From NCBI GenBank assembly GCA_030602145.1, contig JAUWAH010000157.1, forward strand, positions 1 to 6,071: a stretch of DNA of 6,071 nt, given 5' to 3'. Of this stretch, positions 5,971 through 6,071 are shown piece after piece (position 1 is the first letter of the stretch; every line of letters begins with the position of its first letter). The position numbers and the translations under genes are program-made. The notes under the pieces were generated by a model, which was not told where the DNA came from, did no database searches, and worked only from the letters and a program-made list of their open reading frames with translations. This DNA comes from Desulfobulbus sp. (lineage in GTDB: Bacteria > Desulfobacterota > Desulfobulbia > Desulfobulbales > Desulfobulbaceae).

Positions 5971-6071
5971 GTACGCAGTAACAACCTAATATCATGCGGG
6001 TTAAAGTCCCGTCCGGGGAGTTGTCCGTTCACTCCGGTAGTTCAAGGGAGCGGCGTCTGAGTAATCAGGGG
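5971..6071 (+). mobile_element. Putative 5' end of a group II intron (domain I), cut by the window end
   Basis: The last 100 bases are non-coding in style and fold locally. A hairpin CGGG/CCCG (5997-6000 with 6008-6011) has a 7-nt loop. A second stem, CCGGGGAG/CACTCCGG (6013-6020 with 6030-6037), has one A-A mismatch and one G-T pair. A third hairpin, CTGA-GTAA-TCAG (6057-6068), has a GNRA tetraloop. The order (a GTACGC start, AGTAACAA, a GCGGG-N7-CCCGT hairpin, then GTCTGAGTAATCAGGGG) resembles, from memory, domain I of bacterial group II introns. The start is uncertain because GTACG departs from the usual GTGYG. Domain V and the reverse transcriptase gene would lie beyond the window, so this is an inference and not a demonstrated intron. 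Confidence 0.45.

Noticed and set aside
5996..6012. T-arm-like hairpin GCGGG-TTAAAGT-CCCGT suggesting a tRNA
   Set aside because: The loop lacks the TTC of tRNA T-loops, and no acceptor stem, anticodon arm or CCA end can be placed around it.
5316..6032. 238-codon minus-strand frame overlapping the terminator and the small membrane gene
   Set aside because: It runs through the strong terminator and the operon's last gene, its translation is Arg/Ser/Pro-rich, and the alternative frame gives two convincing membrane helices.

Overview
The window comes from a GC-rich bacterial chromosome, probably an anaerobe. The density of iron-sulfur cysteine motifs and the split form of glutamate synthase fit a strict anaerobe such as a Desulfobacterota (deltaproteobacterial) sulfate reducer. 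That placement is inferred from gene content alone; no marker gene is present.

Layout. Bases 1-228 are the 3' part of a tatA gene (Sec-independent protein export), whose first codons lie outside the window. Bases 229-462 are a non-coding, partly AT-rich control region. It holds two possible sigma70-type promoters, a 7-bp inverted repeat, and a pair of near-identical TACAA-N2-TTGTA palindromes spaced exactly 20 bp apart over the core of the second promoter. Bases 463-5593 are one operon of three genes on the plus strand: a class II glutamine amidotransferase, a ferredoxin-FMN glutamate synthase core, and a fusion of the GXGXG domain with a GltD-like FAD/NAD(P) oxidoreductase ending in ferredoxin clusters. 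A strong hairpin at 5616-5657 with T-runs on both strands closes the operon. Beyond it a small two-helix membrane protein gene converges from the minus strand. Its 5' end meets sequence that looks like the 5' end of a group II intron (about 5971 to the window end).

How the genes work together. The three operon proteins contain the parts of bacterial glutamate synthase (GOGAT), distributed differently from the usual GltB plus GltD. Subunit 1 would release ammonia from glutamine at an N-terminal cysteine. Subunit 2 would condense it with 2-oxoglutarate on FMN. Subunit 3 supplies the GXGXG beta-helix and a flavin/Fe-S electron input chain. The first two genes overlap by 43 bp and the third follows after 29 bp, so co-production is very likely.

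The points most worth checking are the twin-palindrome operator, the redox wiring of the synthase (unusual cysteine spacing, lack of the YRR-type NADPH motif, extra ferredoxin domains), and the putative group II intron that seems to have cut the start off the small membrane gene. The split glutamate synthase itself is a variant of a known system, not a new one.
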